A stretch of DNA of 64,000 bases from Ichthyophthirius multifiliis (Eukaryota > Ciliophora > Oligohymenophorea > Hymenostomatida): positions 101,187 through 165,186 of the forward strand of contig NW_004086064.1 of the NCBI RefSeq assembly GCF_000220395.1. Reading direction: 5' to 3'. Both the position numbers and the translations under genes were made by a program. How positions within the stretch are numbered: position 1 is the stretch's first letter; each line of letters begins with the position of its first letter. The notes below the pieces were generated by a model. That model had not been told where the DNA came from, searched no databases, and saw nothing but the letters and a program-made list of their open reading frames with translations. Shown here piece after piece: positions 37,896-49,260 of the stretch.

Positions 37896-39911
37896 CTATT
37901 TATTATATACAGATTAATGAATTATTTGATATTTTTATCGATAAAGAAAATGAATGTGATTAATTAATATCATAAGCTATTGATTTAAGAACATAAGAAT
38001 TTTCTGAATTATTATAAAAGCCAATGTTTTATGGAGTAAAAAATAAAATATTAATAATATAAAAAATATATATAATAGTTATAATATGAAAAATTACGTC
38101 AAATAACTAATTAGAGTCGAAAAAATATTATTAAATCAAAAGAATTATTGCAAAAAAAAAAAATAGATTTAAAACTATATCATATGAATTAAATATATTT
38201 AAAAAACATAAACAAGCACCTAGAATTAGTCGAATATTTTTATCAATTATCTTTTTAAATCGAAAGTCGGATTAAAGCATATTCTTTTTTCGAAGCTTCG
38301 GCTTATATTATTGAATTAAGGAAATCTTTGTACAATTTTAACCAAAAATAAAGAGAAAGTGTATTAATTAAATCCCTTATATAATAAGAAGTGAAGAAAA
38401 CAGAGGAACTTTTTAATGTTTTGAAAGAAAGGTTACTTTTTTTCGCTTTTAATTTTCAAAATAGAATTTTTATTTGTGATGAAGATAATGCAAATGTACA
38501 AAATCCAAATAAAAATTTCTTTTTAGAACGGGTTTAAATAAAAAAAGATTTCTCTTAGTAAAATATAGGAAAAAAATTCAAAAATGCAGAAGAATTTGGA
38601 AATTTTGTTAAGGAAAACTTCAATATAGACTTAAATGTATACTAATACTTCGAAGAAAAGTTCGATGAAATGGAAGATTTGGTCCATGATATCCTTTTAT
38701 TTGACGATGATGATGTTTTGTAGTATTTTGAGAATTTAAATAGCCAAAACTTGTTGGATTTTGTTGATTTTTCGATGAAATTTGATGACTTGGAGACTGT
38801 TTGGGAAGGATTAAAGGGTTTAAAAGATGATGAAATGGAAAATTTGATTCCTTATTGTGGAAAAAATGATATTTTGAATTTTGTTTTAGGGGTTATTTCT
38901 TGTTAAAAAATTGGGAAAAGTAAAGATTTATTTGAGGAGTTTTATTAGAATTTTCGAGCCGATATAAATTCGAGTTTTATTTTGGGGAATTTTATGTTTT
39001 TGAGAAAAAATATGGATGAGAAAAGACGAAATATATAATATGGGGAAAATTTTTTGGAAGGAAAGGAAATCTTTGAAAAGATGAATTTTCGAAATGTAGA
39101 GAGTCTGGAAAAAATGCATGTTTTTATAAAAAAAATGCTATGTTTAAGTTTAATTATTTTAAGGAAGTAAATTTTGGTATAAAAAATAATATATTTGGAG
39201 AATATTAAAGTTCCAGATGATGATCTTTTGGTCTCTTTATAACATTTAATTATGGTTTTAGCATCGGAAATTGAAATGATTATACATATGTTATTTTTTA
39301 GGGCTTTTGATATCAATCCATGTATAAATGATATTCGAAATGAGAGAACTTTTTATCATTTATTCCATTTAGAATAGATTAAAAATTTATAAGATATCAG
39401 TTTATGTCAGTTTGTGTTCATTAAAGAGGTTATAAGAAGTTTTTGGGAAATTGTAGTGGGAAAAATATAAAAGTTTATGAATAAAAACTAGGAGATTTTC
39501 AAAAAAGATAACCCAGATGAATTAAATAGAGTATAAGATTCAATTAATGAAATGATTAATAATGATGAAAAAAAATTTTATAGACTTCTTTTTGAGTTTT
39601 ATAGAAAAGGGCTTTAAGAAAGTTTCGAGGAAGAAAAAAAAGGAGATAATAAAAATGATGTTGTATTTTAATTTTAAGGAAAGAAAGAAAATGAATTATA
39701 AAATTAAAAATTTGATAAAGAAATAACAAAATTAATAAAATTAGGGAATATAAAATAATGTGAAAGTTAATTTTTTAATTGTTGTATATAAAATATTAAT
39801 TAATTGCATAAAATTTATTTGGTATCTAAAGGAAATCTTTCATTCGAATTTGCGCTAAAATTTATAAATTTTTAACTACATATTTTTAATAATATGTATA
39901 TAAAATATATA

Positions 39912-39943
<32 letters not shown>

Positions 39944-40855
39944 TTTATATTGCATTAAATTATTTAAATAGGTATTAAAATTAAATTAACGAAATGATTA
40001 ATAATACTGTTTAATAAAATTTACTTTTTTCTATTAAAGGAAGGTTTCTTTTGTAAAATAATGGATATTTTTTATGGTATTAGGAACATTTTTAAACTTT
40101 TCCATAGTTTATATAAAGTGGATTTTAAGCTTAGAAGCCGATTTCTGTTTAAAAATATAAGGAGCTTTTAAAAGGTGCTTACTAAGAATTTTTTTATAAA
40201 GAAATTTACGCTGAAGAAGAGTAGCTATTTAATAAAACTATATTTTTGTAAAGAATATGTAAAATTATGTTAAATTTAGAAAACTATTTAAAATAAGTTT
40301 TTGTGTTTTTTGTTGAGTTTTTAAAATTAGAAAAGTTTGAAAGCCTAAAAAATAAATTAGATAAGTATTTTAAGAAAAAAGATGATAATAAGAATAAATT
40401 TCCGACTGAAAAAGAGATTTATGATATAAAAATTAATTTAATTTAAAGTTGCTTTGAAGATAGATAAGCATAATAATTTAAAGTAGACTTTTTTAAAAAT
40501 TAAGAACCTTTTTCTGTAAATATAAATGAAGAAAATCTAGAAACTAGTATATAAAGGTTTGTATTATATATGATTTAATTACTTGAATGTGCAAATAAAT
40601 GCTATCTTATATTAAAAATGGAAGTACACATGAAATTTTTTGCATATATAATGAAAAGTGGGAAAAATATGAATATAGTGCAAAGATCAAAAGAATTTTC
40701 AGCTACTAATATATAACATTTTTATTCTGAATTATATAGATATTATTGTAATATTAAAAATATATTGCCTTAAAAAACAGTAATATATTAATATATATGT
40801 AAAAATTATATATAAATATATATAAATATATTTACATATATTATACATTAATATA

Positions 40856-40902
<47 letters not shown>

Positions 40903-41402
40903 ATTTATATATATATATGATTATTTATTTGTTTATAAATATTTTTTATACATATTTATTAAATAAATTATATATATTTTTATATATATTTACATATATA
41001 TATTATTTTTTTAACTTATAATAATTATAGATTGATATGTTATTTGATGATACTGCTTATGTTTTAAAATATTGTATTAAATTTAATTTTTTTATGGATA
41101 AGTAATTTCAGTTTGCTAGGACTAAAACACTTTTGAAAGACATTTAAATTTTAGGTTAGGAATTATTGAAAATTGAAAGTATTTAAAAATAAGAAAAACA
41201 AATTTAAAAATGCTTGTTATAAATAAAATAATTTCTTTAACTTAATATGGTTAGTGAAAATGAATTGTTTGAGTTTATTAGATTAAATAATTATAAATAT
41301 AAACTTAAAAATTTATAAGAATATTTCTTTTATAGAAATAGTAAAGGATAGGATCTTGAAAAATTTTATAATTCAGTTAAGAAATATTTAAAATAATAAT
41401 GA
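37597..41402 (+). CDS. large helical protein, vesicle-tethering (CATCHR-like) candidate
   Basis: Starts MKSQNKKEQGYEEDPQKAKK at ATG 37597. The early region NENFDPTKYLVQLLIGQN, then after an intron INELFDIFIDKENECDQLIS and KLRQITNQSRKNIIKSKELL, KHLELVEYFYQLS, FEASAYIIELRKSL, resembles the N-terminal coiled region of exocyst/COG/GARP subunits. The rest is long helical repeat with a D-rich patch (HDILLFDDDDVLQYF). It ends DLEKFYNSVKKYLKQQ, TGA 41400-41402. Introns: one ending near 37912 that contains a 45-nt TA run, one near 38040-38095, one near 39897-39971 and one near 40790-41030 that is mostly TA repeat. About 1,080 residues. The frame between 39130 and 39190 changes and needs a small intron or an indel. 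Family assignment is tentative. Confidence 0.5.
37849..37893. repeat. (TA)n microsatellite in an intron
   Basis: About 45 nt of uninterrupted TA in an intron of the tethering-like gene; a second run (40861-40891) lies in its last intron. Confidence 0.9.
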
Positions 41403-41647
41403 ATTTTATATTTTTTGACTTTTTATTTTATTTTAAGTCAATTTTTTTTATCTATCTAGCTTGGGATAAATTAATAATTTTTTGTTATTATTTTATATTA
41501 ATATTATTTTGTTTAAAAAAAAATAAAAAAATATTAATATAAATAATACTATGTTTTATATATATAAAAAAAAATAAAAATTTTTTTTTTTTTAATTTAA
41601 CCTTTTTTTTTTTAATAGAAATAATTTTTTTTTTTGTAATAATAAAT

Positions 41648-42891
41648 ATGAAATTAATTTAAAAAAAAGATCTAAATAATTAGTTATTTTATTAAAATAA
41701 TAATTTATAAGAATAAAACTTTGATAATAAGATAGTTAATGGAAGATGGGCACCTGAAGAACATCAAAAATTTGTAGAAGCATTAAAAATGTATTAAAAA
41801 AATTGGAAAAAAATAGAAGAATATATTGGCACTCGAACAGGTGCTTAAATAAGATCACATGCATAAAAATATTTTAATAAATTAGAAAATGATTGCCAAT
41901 AAAATATATAGTTGAATGAAGAATAATTATAATTAAGAGAAATCATTAATAGTTCTTAAAATAAATAAGATAATAAGGAAAAATTAATGATTAAAAAATT
42001 GCATAAAATTAAAAAAGAAAATGTAAAAAGAGAAAGAATTAAAAAAAAAAACATAGAAGAAAAAAAAACATGTAATACTTCGAATTCATAAAAAATAGAT
42101 GGTAATTTTTTTTTTTTTAATTCTTTTTTTTTTTTTATTAATTAATTTTTTTGTTATATATATATTTATATATAAAAAAAAATATATATATATATATTAA
42201 ATATAAATATATGTATTTATAGATGAAGATTAATACAATAATGCCAAAACATTGTAAAGTAGACAAATAATATATATTAAATTATATATTTTTTTGTCTT
42301 TTTTTTATGAAAATTTATATATATATATATATATTTATTATTTTCTGGTTTGGCTTGTTATTTTATTTATATATATATTAATATATACTATATTAATATA
42401 TACATATATATTTATTTAGCTATTTTTTAATATATTAAATATATATAATAAAGATTTAGAAATACTAGATTTTGCTGTTAATTAAAATCATAAGACTTAT
42501 AATAATTAGAAATAAGGTAATTCGAATATTTAATTTGAAATCTATGATTAAACTGAATATAAATGCAAGCATAAAGAATTTTATTTAGAAAATAATTTAA
42601 ATAAACAAGAAGGAGATTTCATTAAATTTTGTATGTAAAAGTATTTATTATTTATTAAATAATTTAATAATTAGAAAACCATGAAAAGGATTTTTACAAT
42701 AATAATTTTAATAATATTGAGTAAATTAAATATATTTATTTAAATTATAGTTTATTTTTTGTTTTAGGTATTAGATAGATTTGAATTATGAAAATTAATA
42801 AAATCTAAAAAAAATAAGAAAAATTTCTATTGAAGATTGCAGATTATCTAACAACAACAAATTTAGTGAAAACTATTTTCATGATAATTGA
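41648..42891 (+). CDS. SHAQKYF-type MYB/SANT transcription factor
   Basis: Single MYB-like repeat near the N-terminus: NGRWAPEEHQKFVEALKMYQ, KNWKKIEEYIGTRTGAQI and RSHAQKYFNKLE, with the three expected tryptophan/aromatic positions and the SHAQKYF signature in the third helix. This subclass binds DNA as a single repeat in plants (CCA1/LHY/REVEILLE-like) and is common in alveolates and amoebae. A basic K/E-rich stretch follows (KKLHKIKKENVKRERIKKKN). Downstream exons add N/Q-rich sequence and end LSNNNKFSENYFHDN, TGA 42889-42891. Introns are inferred at about 42101-42221 and 42250-42455 (boundaries loose because of A/T runs), 42631-42676 and 42721-42768. The C-terminal exon structure is less certain than the MYB domain. 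Confidence 0.85.
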
Positions 42892-42953
42892 AAATAATTA
42901 TCATTCAATTTTTAAATATTTAAAATATTGATATTAATATAAATTATGAGTGA

Positions 42954-42997
42954 CTCTCCTCCCTTACCCACCTCCCCACTCCCCCCCCCCACTCCTT
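42954..42997. other. isolated C-rich tract (G-quadruplex capable on the minus strand)
   Basis: About 44 bases of C-runs, including CCC, CCC, CCCC and C10, in the 3' flank of the MYB gene. It is by far the most GC-rich stretch in the window. The minus strand carries at least four G-runs of three or more with short loops. It is not a C4A2 telomeric repeat. Confidence 0.85.
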
Positions 42998-43400
42998 CTA
43001 TTAAAAATAAAAAATAAAAAAAATTCATAAATCTTATTTTAATTTTTTTTTTTTTTTATAAAAAATAATTTTAATTTTTAAAAATACTTTAAATTATTTT
43101 AAAAATTTATAATAAAATTATATAATATAAATCTTTCTTTTATTAAAATATATTTACTGAAATAAATTTTTATTATTTTTGACTCTTATATAGCTAATTG
43201 TTTTAGTTTCTAAATAATAAAAACGCTTTTTTTTAATAAATAATATTAAAAAACAATATATTACAATAATAATTAATTAAAAATATATAAACGAAAATAA
43301 TATTAAAAATATAAATATTTCTTTTAATTATAATAGTTAGTTATATATAAAAAAATAAATTATAAAAAAAAGCTAATAATACAATAAAAATATTATTATT
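42998..43400. other. AT-rich intergenic gap
   Basis: Between the C-rich tract and the tRNA; nothing recognised. Confidence 0.6.
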
Positions 43401-43416
43401 AAAAAAAAAAAAAAAA
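43401..43416 (-). terminator. Pol III terminator of tRNA-Gly
   Basis: Sixteen A on the plus strand, that is T16 on the coding strand, begin immediately after the discriminator base of the tRNA. Confidence 0.9.
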
Positions 43417-43487
43417 TGCATCGTCCGGGAATTGAACCCGAGCCGATTGCTTGGAAGGCAATAATCCTGCCACTAGACCAACGATGC
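43417..43487 (-). tRNA. tRNA-Gly (anticodon TCC)
   Basis: 71-nt gene with complete cloverleaf. Acceptor GCATCGT pairs with ACGATGC, with discriminator A. The D-arm is TGGTCTAGTGGCAGGA, the anticodon stem-loop is TTGC-CTTCCAA-GCAA (anticodon TCC), and the T-arm loop is GGTTCAATTCC. The A-box (TGGTCTAGTGG) and B-box (GGTTCAATTCC) Pol III promoters are intact. No intron. It reads GGA and, by wobble, possibly other glycine codons. CCA is not encoded. Confidence 0.97.
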
Positions 43488-43603
43488 TTGATAAACATAA
43501 AAAAAATAAAAGTCAAAATAAATATTAGAAAAACTATATTTTTTATAAAAAAAAAAAAAAGAAAAAAAAAGATTATTATATATATATAAATGGTTAACAA
43601 AAA

Positions 43604-44107
43604 TCAAGGTCTCCATCCATTTTATTTTGATATTTCAAATCTATCTTTCCAATTATCACATACATATTCATCTTAGCAAGGATTTCCATATAAACAGCTA
43701 CATCCTTCTTTCCTTTGTTTATTTACTACTCCATATAATTATTAATCTTCGGTTGCATTATTTTATTATTTTTAGTTTTTTAAATTTTCTATTTTCTCTT
43801 TTTCGGCTTTCTCGTCTTCTTAAATATCCAAATTGTATTATTTATTAATAAACATTTATATAAAGCATGTCTCTTTTTTTTATTTTGGATTGTATTAGTA
43901 TTTTTTTTAATTAAGGATTTCAAAATCTTCATCTTTTAATATTATTTGGTAATTTCCTGCATACTTATTGTTTAATTGGAATTCTTTTTTTATTAAATTT
44001 AAAGGAAGAGCACCATTAATTATTATAAAGTCTATATTGTCATCATTAAATCTTATTTTTATATTTCCGTTTTGGTTTGGCTTTATTTTATTATTCAAGC
44101 ATCCCAT
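43604..44107 (-). CDS. dually lipidated small protein with Cys motif, unknown
   Basis: Intact single-exon gene of 167 residues. The start MGCLNNK gives Gly2 for N-myristoylation and Cys3 for palmitoylation, so it is probably membrane attached. A compact N-terminal domain (about residues 15-66: GNIKIRFNDDNIDFIIINGA, EFQLNNKYAGNYQIIL) may be beta-rich and ubiquitin- or PB1-like in size. A K/Q/E-rich helix follows. The C-terminus has a distinctive cysteine cluster, KEGCSCLYGNPCQDEYVCDNW, with four to five cysteines and a final NGWRP before TGA 43606-43604. The cluster could bind metal. I do not recognise the family. Located 117 bp from the tRNA on the same strand. Confidence 0.8.
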
Positions 44108-44201
44108 TTATATATATAAATATATAAGTAATATATATGTAATAATATATAAATTTTATAAAATACTTAATTTTTTATAAAATATAAATATATATTTAAA
44201 A

Positions 44202-45410
44202 TCAAATGAATTGTATTTAATTTATTAATGGTTCTATAATTTTTCTAGTATAAGTTTTCGTAGGATCATAAAAAGCCACATAATTAATTTTTTGATTGAA
44301 TTCTAGTTCTTTTTCAAAGTAAATTCTTTCTAAAGTCAACTCTTATAATAACTTATCATGTACTTTTTACAAATAAGCATTATTTTAGCTAAAAAAAAAC
44401 ACTTTTCTTTCAAAGTCTTCCTAAAAAGGATACGCAAACATCCAAACAATTACCGAAACATTTTCTTTTTCAAAAAATTGGAATAATTCATTTTAAATTT
44501 CTTCTTTTTGAATTTCCTAAAAAAGACTTTCTGGAGAAATCATAAACACAGAATATCCAAAAGATACTTCATTTTAGTAAACGAATTTTTTATAATCTTT
44601 AAAAAGTAATTTATTTAGACCTAATTGTAGATTTTTTTGAACATCAAATTTTAGATTTTCAAGTTCTTTTGCAATAATGTGATTTTAGATGTCTTTTTTC
44701 CCTAATTTTTCTTTTATTTAAATAAAAAGGTCTAAATCTTGTTCTGACCATCTTATATGCATTTATTTTGAATCGAATGTATATGAATCTATTAATATTA
44801 TATACATTATTAAGTCTAAGATATCATTTTCTATTATTATGGGCTTTTATAATAGTTATTGGAGTAAAATGCATGTAGCAGAGCATGTGAAGCGTATTAT
44901 TTTGTGAATTTTTTATTTTTTTTCATAAAACTCGTCTGTATGGTCATTATGATGATCGATTATTTGGACTACAAATGGTTTTATAAACTCTATGTTTGTA
45001 CAATTGTGATCGTATAAATATACTTTTAGGTCTTTTTGAAGATTTTGGTATTATTCAAAGGGGATTTCATTTATAAAAATTAAATCTTTGGAATTTATAT
45101 TATATTTATTTAGTAAATAAATACAGTCAAATCTACTTTTGAAATCTTCCTATTAACAATTTATTATAGGAAAAAATAATTCTGAAAAATCTTAAGGATG
45201 CTTTTCAAGTATTTGGTTTGTCTAGAGATTGTTCTGAGTCATGAATTCATAATAAGAATATATTAGTGAGCCTATAGCAGAATCTAGATCAGCAGATTAG
45301 TTACCTAAAAAAATATGGACTATTTTAGGAGATTGTGGATTGAGTGAATGGTTAAAGTAATTTTTGGTTTGCTTTATGAATTTTTGGAAGTTTGTTAGAG
45401 GCGTTTACAT
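44202..45410 (-). CDS. Prune/PPX1-like DHH-family phosphoesterase
   Basis: Single-exon gene of 402 residues, start MQTPLTNFQKFIKQ at ATG 45410, stop TGA 44204-44202. DHH motifs: IFLGNQSADLDSAIGS (motif I, metal-binding D.D), an aspartate in KVYLYDHNCTN, and VVQIIDHHNDHTDEF (DHH motif III). Then FTCSATCILLQQLLQ and YIILIDSYTFDSKQ, which align with the GSCATLV...ILD block of Prune. The C-terminal half matches DHHA2 in length and style (KFDVQKNLQLGLNKLLFKD, EVSFGYSVFMISPESLF, SVIVWMFAYPFQ). Such enzymes hydrolyse short-chain polyphosphate or cyclic nucleotides using Mn/Mg. Metal ligands appear present, so it is likely active. No introns, no frame problem. Confidence 0.9.
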
Positions 45411-45585
45411 ATTTTTTTTATTTTTTTAGTTGTATATATATATATATTTTTTATTTTTTTTATTTTTTATAAAATATTTAATATATATATATATAATATT
45501 AATGTATTATTTATTTCATTTGTTTTAAATAAATATTTTTTTTATTATTATTATTATTAAAATAAAAGATCTTTTTCTTATTCCT

Positions 45586-45963
45586 TCAATAATTTTCAAT
45601 AAATTATTGTTCGGTTAATGGGTTTAAAATTTATTCATCTTCTTATTAAAAATTTTACACATCTTTAGCCATTTCGTTTTCTTTATTTTATTATTCCATT
45701 TTTTTCGATGCAGATGTATTTGTTGAATTAGTATGTTAATCCATATGTTAGTTTTCCTTATTTTCCATATTTTCTTATTATTAATTATTTTCTTATTCCA
45801 TTTACATCATGTTTTCATTATTGTTTTAGTTTTCAGTTTATTAAGGTTATTCTTAATTAGTTTCTTCTTATTACATCATTTCTACTTATTATAATTATTA
45901 ATTGGGTACTTCTTATACTTCTTATTATTAATTAGTTTATAATTATTATTATTCAGTAGTTTC

Positions 45964-46017
<54 letters not shown>

Positions 46018-46482
46018 GGTGGTTTCTTATTTTTATTAAATATTATTTTATTATTAGACATCATCTTATGTTTATTCAGTAGTTTATTACTATTGTTATA
46101 GAGTTTCTAATTTTGTTTATTCTTTAGTTTTTTATTGTTTCTGTTATTTTTTAGGTTATTGTTATTTTTATGTTTGTTATTTAGTTTATTTTGTTGTCAC
46201 TTTTTATTCTGTTTTTTTATTTTCGGTTTTCTTTGGGATTTCCTTTGTTATTTTCTAAACAACTTCAGCTTTTTTTTAGGTAGCTCTAGTTTTAGATTAT
46301 TCTTTTTTTTATTATACAATTTTCATAGGTTCTTATTTTTTAGGTTATTGAACAGGTTTTTTATCTTTGGAAATTTATTTTTTTAATGGTTGTTATTTAT
46401 TTTAATTAGCAGGAAGTTTATTTTCTTTTCCATAGGTAGCTTTTGTGGGATTTTTTTAGGAATAACTACGGGTTTCTCTCAT
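45586..46482 (-). CDS. Q-rich low-complexity protein, 298 residues
   Basis: A single frame from ATG 46482 (MRETRSYSQKNPTKATYGK) to TGA 45588-45586. The N-terminal third is basic (K/Q/P/T: KKQISKDKKPVQQPKKQEP, KITKEIPKKTENKK). The middle has repeated ETTEQ units around a Q17 tract coded only by TAA (45964-46014). The C-terminus is N/M/E/Q-rich (NNNENMMQMEQENN) and ends NPLTEQQFIENY. No folded domain is apparent, so it is probably disordered. The consistent frame over 298 codons and the absence of UGA despite repeats support a real gene, but function is unknown. Confidence 0.7.
45964..46014 (-). repeat. TAA tract encoding Q17
   Basis: Seventeen TTA on the plus strand, TAA in the coding frame, bounded by GAA codons on both sides. 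Confidence 0.9.
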
Positions 46483-46840
46483 ATTTTTTTTTTTATTATT
46501 TTTTTTTTTTTTTTTATAAAACTAGTAAATAATAATTATTTTTTTTTTAAAATTTAAATAGAATATATATTTTATCTTTTTATATATAGTATATATTTGT
46601 AATTATATTTAATCTTTATTTTTATTGGATATTCCTATAACAATAGGATTAATTCTCTATAATAAAAATACTTATAAAAATACTAAAAAAAATTAAACGA
46701 AATTTTAATTTTGAATTTTAAATTTTTTTTTAATCACATAAATATAAAAAATATACATTTAGTAATTAATAATTATTAAAAGAAAAAAAAAACAAAAATT
46801 AATAAATTTTCTTTTTTTTCTATTACTTTTTTAATTAAAT

Positions 46841-46850
46841 AAAAAAAAAA
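46841..46850 (-). terminator. Pol III terminator of 5S copy 1
   Basis: A10 on plus (T10 on the coding strand) seven bases after the 5S 3' end. Confidence 0.8.
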
Positions 46851-46857
46851 GATATAT

Positions 46858-46977
46858 GGGCTGTCGACACTCGGACTTCCCAAGCGGTCCCCCACCTTAG
46901 TACTAACCGAGCCTTAAGGCGCTTAACTTCGGAGTTCGAATGGGATCCGGTGTGTTCACCTTAGTATGGCCGACAAC
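46858..46977 (-). rRNA. 5S ribosomal RNA, copy 1
   Basis: 120-nt 5S gene, identical base for base to copy 2. It begins GTTGTCGGCCATACTAAGG and ends with GTCGACAGCCC, so the terminal stem I pairs. The internal promoter region (GTTAAGCGCCTTAAGGCTC) is intact. The sequence is very close to Tetrahymena 5S. Confidence 0.98.
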
Positions 46978-47682
46978 AAAACTTATTCTATTAAATATGT
47001 TTTTATAGATGGGAAAAAAAAATATTTTTATTTATAAATATATATTTTTATTCATATATAAAAATTATTTATTATATTATATATTTTACTTTAAATTATA
47101 TAATGATATTTCTAAAAATTTTCGATTTAAAGTGTTTTATAAATTATATATATAAGCTTTATATCAAATAAATAAAAAAATTAATTTTTTTGTTTTTTTT
47201 ATATTTTTATATTTCGAAATAAAAATAATTGTTTATATATTATAATAATATATAAAATTAAGAAAGAAAAATAATTTTTTTATAAAATTATATATTTTTT
47301 TTTTTTTTTATTCAATGATTGAAATAAATCTTTTTTGAATATAGTGAATTTATTTTAATTAAAATAAAAATTAAATATTTCAGAATTAATGAAATCAATA
47401 ATTAGTTAAAAGTATATAAACAGATAAAAAATTAACATTTTATAAAAAAATATATACTAAATAAATTAAGATTTGAATATATAAAAATAAAAAAATTAAT
47501 ATATATATATTAATAATTTTCCTTTATTTTAATAAAAATATTATTTTTAAATTATTTGTAACAAAAAAACTAAATATAAAAATAAATTATATATATATAT
47601 TTTTTTTTTTATTATTTTATTTAAATATATATATTTATTGTTCTACCCCATCTATAAAAACATATTTATTAGAATAAGTTTT
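46978..47682. other. AT-rich spacer between head-to-head 5S genes
   Basis: The first and last about 36 bases are the repeated 5' flanks of the 5S genes; the centre is A/T only. Confidence 0.7.
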
Positions 47683-47802
47683 GTTGTCGGCCATACTAAG
47701 GTGAACACACCGGATCCCATTCGAACTCCGAAGTTAAGCGCCTTAAGGCTCGGTTAGTACTAAGGTGGGGGACCGCTTGGGAAGTCCGAGTGTCGACAGC
47801 CC
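47683..47802 (+). rRNA. 5S ribosomal RNA, copy 2
   Basis: Identical to copy 1 over all 120 nt. It has the intact loop A-helix I pairing and internal control region, and is followed by T10 at 47810-47819. Confidence 0.98.
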
Positions 47803-47809
47803 ATATATC

Positions 47810-47819
47810 TTTTTTTTTT
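47810..47819 (+). terminator. Pol III terminator of 5S copy 2
   Basis: T10 run seven bases after the 5S 3' end. Confidence 0.8.
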
Positions 47820-49260
47820 ATTTATTTATTTTTTAGATTTTTTTTTTTTTTAAAATAACTCCTAACATAATAATAAAATTTAAAGATAATAATTATTAAT
47901 ATAAATAGTATTATATTTATTTAAAAAAAAATAATATTATTAATATATTTTTATTCAATTAATTCATTTATATAAATTAAAATACATCAAAAGTTTTTAG
48001 TAAATAAATAAATCTTAGTAAGTTATTTTGTTTTCGCATACTAATGTAAAATAAAGAATACTTCAATAAAATTCTATTAAAATATAAATATTAAATTAAA
48101 AAAATTTTGTGAAATACATTAATAAGTTTTGATTGAAAATCATTAAAAAATAAAATTTTGTTATAAATTAAAAAAAATATAAATTTAATATTTGAAATCT
48201 TATAATTATATAAATAATTTATTATAATATAAATTTAATAAATATACAAATATAAAAATAAATATGAAAAAATTTTAATTTAAATAAAATTATAAAATTT
48301 TTTCATATAAAAATTTATTATATATATATGCGTTTTTTTATAATATATTAATATATTGTTTTTATTTTATAAATATTTAAATATTATATATATATATATA
48401 ATATTTTTTAAAAATAAATTTAAATTATTTAATATAATAGGCAATGATATGAAAAAGATTTTATTTATTTATAAAATAAAATAAATTTAGAGAGATATTA
48501 AAAAAAAAAAAATTAAATCTGGATAAAAAAAAAATCTTAAATATATAAGACTTAATAAAATATTTAAATAAAATAATTGAGATTAATTATAAATTAGAAT
48601 AAATAAATAGGTTTAATTAGTATTATTGAAAACACAAAAAATAAATATAAATTTAAAAAGTAATATCTAAATAAAATTAAAGATTTTTTTTTTTTAAATA
48701 AAAAAAAATTAATATTTAGTATATATTTTATATATTTTTATTTAAGTATTATATAATAATAACATTTAAAATAAATTTTTATTTGTATTTTTATTAAATA
48801 AAAAAATTAAATATATAAATAATTTTATATTAAAATAAAAAAATTTAATTATATGATAAGTAAAATCTAAATTAATATAAATAAATATATATATAAAAAT
48901 ATATTCAAAATATAATTAGAAATGAATATAAATAAATTTAATATATAATTGTATTTACATATTAATATATATATATATATAAATATATATATATATATTT
49001 ATAATATAAAATATTATACTTATTTATATTATATCTATTTATTTTATTTAATTTTTTTTATATATATAATTTCATTTATATTAATTATTTTTTATATATT
49101 TTTTTTTTATATATAAACTATATTAATAAATAAAGATTTTTTTTTTTCCTATATGATCTTTTTATTAATAAATTTATACAAAAAAAATGTTTAAAGTATT
49201 ATATAAATATATATGAACATATAATATTTTTATTTATAGATACATTAATATATAATTTTT
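47820..49260. other. AT-rich spacer, no gene
   Basis: About 1.4 kb of nearly pure A/T between 5S copies 2 and 3. No coding or RNA signal. Confidence 0.7.

Larger units (their letters stand above)
46838..47822. repeat. large inverted repeat carrying two 5S genes
   Basis: Arms of about 176 bp (46838-47013 and 47647-47822) hold one 5S gene each in head-to-head orientation, with about 630 bp of A/T spacer between. Identity extends past the genes: about 36 bp of 5' flank matches with one mismatch, and the poly-T terminator side also matches. This indicates an inverted duplication of a 5S unit. Confidence 0.9.

Noticed and set aside
38928-39316. Two overlapping minus-strand ORFs of 63 and 123 codons
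   Set aside because: Antisense to well-formed helical coding sequence of the 37597-41402 gene; no conserved motif.
42954-42997. Internal telomeric repeat
   Set aside because: The C-runs vary in length and lack the CCCCAA unit, so it is not a hymenostome telomere.
43373-43600. Minus-strand ORF containing RWSSGRIIAFQAIGSGS
   Set aside because: It is the translation of the tRNA-Gly gene and its A/T flanks.
45882-46064. Asn-rich minus-strand frame
   Set aside because: A shifted reading of the Q-rich gene at 45586-46482; the Q frame is open over 298 codons and ends properly.
46135-46386. Phe/Leu-rich plus-strand ORF resembling a membrane protein
   Set aside because: Antisense of K/Q/E codons in the Q-rich gene; hydrophobic only because AAA/GAA read as TTT/TTC on the other strand.
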